Assembly: GCF_014203535.1 (NCBI RefSeq)
Contig: NZ_JACHJI010000026.1
Location: 1-64,000 of the forward strand
Direction of reading: 5' to 3'
Length of the DNA: 64,000 nucleotides
Origin: Streptomyces griseomycini
GTDB lineage: Bacteria > Actinomycetota > Actinomycetes > Streptomycetales > Streptomycetaceae
Below, in pieces: positions 60,182-64,000 of the stretch. The notes beneath the pieces were generated by a model. That model was given only the letters and a program-made list of their open reading frames with translations. It did not search any database and was not told where the DNA came from. Positions within the stretch are counted from its first letter, which is position 1, and each line of letters starts with the position of its first letter. Position numbers and translations under genes: made by a program.

Positions 60182-60859
60182 ATGGATCCCGTCCTGCGCT
60201 TTCAGGCCCGAATCGGGCAACGCGCCCTGTTACTGACCACCGCCGCGGTGCCGTTGACCGGCTGGACCGTGCACGCCATCACGCTGCACCGCCGTCTGGC
60301 CGCCAGCCGGAAGGACCCGCTGACCGGGCTGCTGCGCCGCGACGCCTACACCGCCCGCGCCCGGCAGATCCTGCGCCGCCACGGCGACGACACGGCTCTG
60401 GTCATGATCGACGCCGACCACTTCAAGCAGATCAACGACACGTTCGGGCACGCGGCCGGTGACGCCGTCCTCGCCGCGTTCGGTGCCCGGCTCACCGCCT
60501 GGGCCGGATCGCGCGCAGCCGCCGGACGCCTCGGAGGCGACGAGTTCGCCGTCCTTCTCCAACTGCCCGCCGCGCGCCTGGAGCAGCGCCTCGCGCAGCT
60601 GGTCCGCATACTGCACACGCCGGTCGTCCTGGACGACGGCCGCGCGGTCGACGTGGCCGCCTCGGTCGGCGCCGCCACCCCGCACACGGTCGGTTCCCGT
60701 GATCTGAGCGTGCTGCAGCGGGCCGCCGACGCGGCCCTGTACGACGGCAAGCACTCCGGCCGCGCGGTTCTCGCCGACGTCGCGCACGCCACGGTGCGGT
60801 CCGTCAACGGCCGCCGGTCCGGCCGCCCGGGCACGGCCCTGTGGGGGCGAGCCGCATGA
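60182..60859 (+). CDS. GGDEF diguanylate cyclase with one membrane span
   Basis: The predicted product has 225 residues from ATG 60182 (GAGAGGGAGG upstream). One N-terminal membrane segment (about residues 13-33) is followed by DPLTGLLRRDAY, a typical GGDEF start, MIDADHFKQINDTFGHAAGD, and an intact RLGGDEFAV (GGDEF 118-122). No RxxD inhibitory site lies five residues before it. It should make cyclic di-GMP at the membrane, free from product feedback. It overlaps the ASCH gene by 4 bases. A cyclase on a mobile element could alter development or biofilm of the host. Confidence 0.86.
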   Translation: MDPVLRFQARIGQRALLLTTAAVPLTGWTVHAITLHRRLAASRKDPLTGLLRRDAYTARARQILRRHGDDTALVMIDADHFKQINDTFGHAAGDAVLAAFGARLTAWAGSRAAAGRLGGDEFAVLLQLPAARLEQRLAQLVRILHTPVVLDDGRAVDVAASVGAATPHTVGSRDLSVLQRAADAALYDGKHSGRAVLADVAHATVRSVNGRRSGRPGTALWGRAA

Positions 60860-61302
60860 ACGTCGCCTTGCCCGAAGGGGACTGGATCCGCGGCATCACC
60901 ATCAAGCAACCGCACGCCGCCTGCATCACGGCCGGAGCCGGTGCCAAGACGATCGAGAACCGGCCCCGGGCGTGGTCCTGGCGCGGCTGGGTGCTGCTGC
61001 ACGCGGGCAAGGCCATCGACCGGCCCGCCCTGCGCATCCCGCTGATCGCCCGCACGATCCGCGGCCGCGACCTGGTCACGGGCGCGGTGATCGGCGTTGC
61101 TCGCATCACCGACTGCCACCAGGACCCCAACGAGTCGGTGCCGTGTACCGAGTGGGCGCAGCCCGGCGCCTGGCACCTGGTACTCGCCGACATCCGCGAG
61201 CTGCCGCTGCCAGTGCCCGCCGACGGGCAGCTGGGCCCCTGGCGGCCGTCGCCGGACCTGGTGCAGCAAGTCTTCCAGCAGCTGCCCGGCTTCCGGCCGT
61301 GA
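60856..61302 (+). CDS. ASCH-domain protein
   Basis: The predicted product has 148 residues from ATG 60856 (ATGA overlap with the cyclase). ITIKQPHAACITAGAGAKTIENRPRAWSWRGWVLLHAGKAID gives the ASCH start, then GAVIGVARITDCHQD and GAWHLVLADIRELPLP. The fold binds RNA or modified nucleotides and some members act as nucleoside hydrolases or deaminase-like enzymes. The Lys/Thr/Glu at TIKQPH, KTIENRPR is the family's typical site. It overlaps the next gene by 4 bases. Confidence 0.85.
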   Translation: MNVALPEGDWIRGITIKQPHAACITAGAGAKTIENRPRAWSWRGWVLLHAGKAIDRPALRIPLIARTIRGRDLVTGAVIGVARITDCHQDPNESVPCTEWAQPGAWHLVLADIRELPLPVPADGQLGPWRPSPDLVQQVFQQLPGFRP

Positions 61303-61577
61303 CCCGCACGCGAGGCAAGAAGCCGCTGTTCAAGCCGGGGCTCATCCCGGCTCCCGGCGGCCTGCTGGACTGGCGGGATGCCCGCCACTTCGACCGCTGG
61401 CAGGACCTGCCGTGCGTGCTGTGCGACAAGCCCACACCAATGCGGTCCCACTACTGAGAGCCCGTGCACAAGGCGTGCGCCCAGGACTGGATCGCCGCGA
61501 ATCCCACCGAAGCCAGGCTCGGCCGGTTCGCCTCCGACCTCCAGCCCAAGCGTCGGCACGACGACGACCACGCCTGA
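61299..61577 (+). pseudogene. Zinc-finger gene with in-frame TGA
   Basis: From GTG 61299 (overlapping the ASCH stop) a frame gives 52 residues ending CVLCDKPTPMRSHY, a TGA at 61455-61457, then EPVHKACAQDWIAANPTEARLGRFASDLQ in the same frame to a TGA at 61575. CxxC with SH and HKAC would form a four-ligand zinc site that spans the TGA. So the intact gene had a residue there, possibly Gly or Trp. A nonsense mutation is likely; read-through or sequencing error are alternatives. Confidence 0.58.
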
Positions 61578-61657
61578 TCCCCCCTCTCTCCTCCCCCACC
61601 TCTGCGCGGCGTCGGCCACGCCCGGCGCCCGCCCCCGTATGCATGGAAGGACCCTTC

Positions 61658-62002
61658 ATGGCGACCTCTCCCCTCACCGACCGGCCGGCACTCACCGTCG
61701 GCCAGGCCGTCGCCCTGACCCTGCTGCGTGACGGCTACACCCAGCGCGCCATCCAAGCCCGCACCGACGTCGCCCCCGACGACCTGTATCGGCTGGCCAC
61801 CGCACACCACATCACCGCCCCGCACGGCACCTGCGAAGGACACGCCTGCCACCAGGCCCGAGGCGAGGACCCGTGCGGGCCGTGCGAGACGGCCCAGGCC
61901 CGCGCCGAGGCCCGCGCCCGGGCCCAGCAGCGCAAAAAGATCCCGCCCGCCCTGCGCGCCCGGCTGGCCTCCGGCGCCCGCCGCAAGGCGGTGACCCGAT
62001 GA
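61658..62002 (+). CDS. HTH-like protein with Cys/His site
   Basis: The predicted product has 114 residues; ATG 61658 with GGAAGGACCC upstream. The first part (LTVGQAVALTLLRDGYTQRAIQARTDVAPDDLYRLATAHHI) resembles a helix-turn-helix. A Cys/His tract CEGHACHQARGEDPCGPCE may bind zinc, followed by a basic helical tail. It overlaps the WhiB gene by 4 bases (ATGA). Unknown regulator. Confidence 0.68.
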   Translation: MATSPLTDRPALTVGQAVALTLLRDGYTQRAIQARTDVAPDDLYRLATAHHITAPHGTCEGHACHQARGEDPCGPCETAQARAEARARAQQRKKIPPALRARLASGARRKAVTR

Positions 62003-62511
62003 ACGAGACCGACACCCGTATCGCCTTCCCCCACACCGACACGCCCCTGGCCTGCCAGGCCCACCCGGACTGGTTCGCCCACGAGCAGGCCAGCGGCCCC
62101 GCGGCGCAGCAGGACATCGACCGGGCCAAACGCGCCTGCTCCGGCTGCCCGATCGCGGCCGGCTGCCTGAAATGGGCCCTGGCCAACCCCGGCCCCAGCC
62201 GGATCGGGGTGTGGGCGGCCACCACGCCCCGCGAACGCGGCACCCTGCGCCGCCGCCTGCAGACGCGGCTCGGCCCGGACTGGATCGGCGTGATCGCCCA
62301 GGCCGACCGCGACCGCTCCCGCCGCCGCACGGCGTATGCGCCGGTCCCGGAGCCGAGCCCGATGTGGTCCCAGCCCTACCAGCCCTGGCGCGAGCAGCTC
62401 ACCCCCGACCAGCAGCAGCGCAACCGCGAGCTGCTGGACCTCGCCCAGCGCACCACCCGCCCCCGCACCCCCCGCTCCCACCACGAGCAGACTCTGGGAA
62501 AGGCCAGCTGA
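61999..62511 (+). CDS. WhiB-family iron-sulphur regulator
   Basis: The predicted product has 170 residues, starting inside the upstream stop. Cluster cysteines C19, C47, C50, C56 (KRACSGCPIAAGC), the turn GVWAA at 70-74 and a basic region RRRLQTR. It is longer than most WhiB proteins, with a Pro/Gln-rich tail. It is the second WhiB gene of the element. Coupled to the neighbours on both sides. Confidence 0.88.
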   Translation: MNETDTRIAFPHTDTPLACQAHPDWFAHEQASGPAAQQDIDRAKRACSGCPIAAGCLKWALANPGPSRIGVWAATTPRERGTLRRRLQTRLGPDWIGVIAQADRDRSRRRTAYAPVPEPSPMWSQPYQPWREQLTPDQQQRNRELLDLAQRTTRPRTPRSHHEQTLGKAS

Positions 62512-63281
62512 TGGACGCCATACCCCTCGCCCTGGACGGCTACCTGACCGCCGACCCCGTCCCCGACGACCACGACGACATCCTCTGCTGGCGGCTGTCC
62601 TGCTCCGCCAGCACCGACCACCTGGCCGAAGAGGCGATCATCCCCTGCACCACCATGGAGCCGGAGATCGTCCACGCGCTGCTCACCGAGCGGCAGCCCG
62701 GCGACCTGCTGCGCGTCACCGGCCACCTCACCCTCCCCGAAACCGCCGGCGGCATCCTCCAGCTGCACGTCGAATCCCTCGAGGTGCTCTGGGAAGCGCC
62801 CCTGCTGGACGCGGAGGAGAACGAAGACGGCGAGGACAGCGGGGACACCGCGGCCGTGACGGACGCGGCCGCCGACCGCAACAGCGCCCTCGCGGCCCTC
62901 GCCGAGGCCCTCACCAGCCTCGGACACCAGGCCACCCCCGGCCCCGGGCAGAGCATCCGCATCCACCTCAGCCCGGCCGAAACCCTCGGCACGGACCTGG
63001 AGCACTGCCACAGCATCGACCTCACCCCGGCCAGGGCCCACCAGCTCGCCGACGCCGTCGACGCCCTCAACTGCCGCCTGGACGACGACCGGACCGACGA
63101 CGACGTCGTCCTGGACCCGCAGACCATCGCGGACCTGACCGACCTGTTCGACGGCATCGACCTGCTCGATCTCACCAACGCCGTCCTCAATACCACCCGG
63201 CCCGAGAACCGGCCCCAGGTCACCCGCGCGATGGACGACATGTTCGGCGACGTGCCCGCCCCCGAGGACACCGACCCGTGA
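62511..63281 (+). CDS. OB-like domain protein of element
   Basis: The 256-residue product has an N-terminal domain with strand pattern like a single-strand binding protein (DDILCWRLSCSASTDHLAEEAIIPC, then GDLLRVTGHLTLPETAGGILQLHVESLEVLW), an acidic linker at about residues 100-120, and a C-terminal helical acidic part (RAHQLADAVDALNCRLDDDRTDDD). It may bind nucleic acid. ATG 62511 overlaps the WhiB stop. No family was firmly recognised. Confidence 0.64.
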   Translation: MDAIPLALDGYLTADPVPDDHDDILCWRLSCSASTDHLAEEAIIPCTTMEPEIVHALLTERQPGDLLRVTGHLTLPETAGGILQLHVESLEVLWEAPLLDAEENEDGEDSGDTAAVTDAAADRNSALAALAEALTSLGHQATPGPGQSIRIHLSPAETLGTDLEHCHSIDLTPARAHQLADAVDALNCRLDDDRTDDDVVLDPQTIADLTDLFDGIDLLDLTNAVLNTTRPENRPQVTRAMDDMFGDVPAPEDTDP

Positions 63282-63313
63282 CCGTCAGCCACAACCGAAG
63301 GAAATCAGCCCTG

Positions 63314-63493
63314 ATGCCCGCCCAGCCCCAGTGCACCGTCCTGGAGCGCTTCCCCGCCGGAGGACCCCGCGGCTCCTGGCCCGCGGAGGAGTACGCCGCC
63401 GCCCAGCGCGCCCAAGGCACGCCGGACGCCCAGGTCGTGATGGACCTGCCCAACGACCAATTCCTCGTGGTCACTCACACCGGCCCCGAGTAA
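63314..63493 (+). CDS. Small hypothetical protein
   Basis: The 59-residue frame starts at ATG 63314 (GAAGGAAA upstream); GTG 63278, overlapping the previous stop, is an alternative. The product CTVLERFPAGGPRGSWPAEEYAAAQRAQGTPDAQVVMDLPNDQFLVVTH has alternating short strands. No known family. It is the last gene of the operon; an IS end lies within 10 bases of its stop. Confidence 0.58.
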   Translation: MPAQPQCTVLERFPAGGPRGSWPAEEYAAAQRAQGTPDAQVVMDLPNDQFLVVTHTGPE

Positions 63494-63502
63494 CAGGTCA
63501 TC

Positions 63503-64000
63503 TCATTTGGTGAGTCGGCGGTAGCAGATGAGGGTGCAGGCGATGCTGGTGAAGGCCAGGAAGTGGCTGGCTTTGCGTTCGTAGCGGCGGTGGAGGCGTC
63601 GGCATCCGGCGAGCCAGGCCTTGGTGCGTTCGACGGTCCAGCGGTGCCGGCCGAGCCACTGGCTGGAGTCGGTTCCCTTGCGGGCGATCCGGGGCGTGAT
63701 CCCGTGGGCGCGTAACCATCGCCGCAGGTGGTTGTAGTCGTAGCCCTTGTCACCGTGGAGCTTGCCGGGCCTGCGTCGTCGTCGGCCGCGCCAGGAGCGG
63801 ACCGGTGGTATGCCCTGCACGAGCGGGATCAGGGCCTGGCTGTCGTGGACGTTGGCACCGGAGATGCCGACGGACAGGGGCAGACCGGTCCGCTCGGTGA
63901 TCAAGTGGATCTTCGAGCCGTACTTGCCCCGGTCGACAGGATTCGGGCCTGTCAGTTCCCCCTTTTCAGGGCCCGCATGTTCACCGAGTCGATCGCACAG
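63503..64000 (-). mobile_element. IS5-family insertion sequence, transposase partial
   Basis: On the minus strand a frame from the window edge gives GPNPVDRGKYGSKIHLITERTGLPLSVGISGANVHDSQ, then DKGYDYNHLRRWLRAHGI and HRWTVERTKAWLAGCRRLHRRYE, typical of IS5-type DDE transposases with the second Asp and Glu boxes. A first frame AIDSVNMRALKRGN ends at a TGA (plus 63952-63954). A slippery A4G5 (plus 63958-63966) allows a -1 shift into the second frame. So translation should join the two by programmed frameshift. The left part is beyond the window. The IS end is near 63494-63502. Confidence 0.8.

Noticed and set aside
1..64000. CRISPR arrays
   Set aside because: No set of regularly spaced identical repeats with unique spacers and no Cas-like gene was seen; the 9-base tandem repeats have no spacers.
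1..64000. tRNA or rRNA genes as integration sites
   Set aside because: No cloverleaf-like sequence or TTCRA-type T-arm was noticed near the recombinase or the ends; a covariance search would be needed for certainty.
1..64000. Secondary-metabolite gene clusters
   Set aside because: No PKS, NRPS, terpene or lanthipeptide motif was seen; the single aminoacyl-tRNA-synthetase-like gene is not accompanied by such enzymes.

Overview
The window is high-GC DNA with GTG and TTG starts, strong purine-rich ribosome sites, WhiB proteins, a DUF2637/SpdB-like protein, a TraB-type FtsK-like transfer ATPase and RRQRL-motif proteins. Together these point to Streptomyces or a very close actinomycete. It reads as an accessory region (chromosome arm, large plasmid or integrative conjugative element). 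I saw no rRNA, tRNA, CRISPR array or telomere, and no ParA/ParB pair.

Layout: (1) 1-207, a transposase remnant with an internal deletion. (2) 403-13585, exported lipoproteins and an OmpA-like protein leading into a tightly overlapping Tad/Flp-type pilus locus: SAF protein, TadZ-like ATPase, TadA, TadB, TadC, small pilin, two TadE-like proteins, a TadG-like protein, and a 1150-residue LysM/BTAD-like membrane protein. (3) 13702-16728, a convergent three-gene operon: a class I aminoacyl-tRNA-synthetase-like domain fused to an ASCH domain, a small P-loop NTPase, and a helical protein, with a direct-repeat operator at its promoter. (4) 17336-29621, an island of defence or conflict type: PD-(D/E)XK-like fragment, HNH protein, two large HTH-STAND NTPases each facing a divergent tiny membrane ORF, GNAT genes, and a Doc-like toxin with its antitoxin. 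(5) 29837-37047, a plasmid-type HTH/zinc-ribbon protein, an XRE/isochorismatase/FAD-oxidoreductase operon and a GntR regulator. (6) 37400-49893, a conjugation module: HATPase, WhiB, SpdB-like, coiled-coil and low-complexity proteins, TraB, and small membrane proteins, with most genes preceded by a perfect hairpin. (7) 50000-51395, a compositionally different cassette: membrane protein, ECF sigma factor, degenerate receiver. (8) 51870-56077, a truncated RRQRL gene followed by a three-gene recombinase module. (9) 56133-58035, three minus-strand genes (DUF6000-like, unknown, DUF2199-like). (10) 58487-63493, a plasmid accessory operon: leader peptide, C5 methyltransferase, GGDEF cyclase, ASCH protein, zinc-finger gene with an in-frame TGA, HTH-like protein, WhiB, OB-like protein. 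(11) 63503-64000, an IS5-family transposase with a -1 frameshift site, running off the window.

How the genes work together (inference): blocks 5-6 and 10 look like backbone and cargo of one conjugative element, since both carry hairpin-separated, overlapping small genes and a WhiB protein. Blocks 7 and 8 look like later insertions. Blocks 3-4 are cargo with probable defence or stress roles. The Tad locus would build a surface pilus or secretion apparatus, but no prepilin peptidase is present here.

The strongest candidates for undescribed biology are the synthetase-like/ASCH operon (13759-16670), the recombinase trio with nine predicted zinc ribbons on a catalytically degenerate partner (52378-56077), the paired STAND NTPase and tiny membrane ORF units, and the ECF sigma/Glu-receiver cassette. 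All functional statements come from reading motifs by eye; no database search was run.
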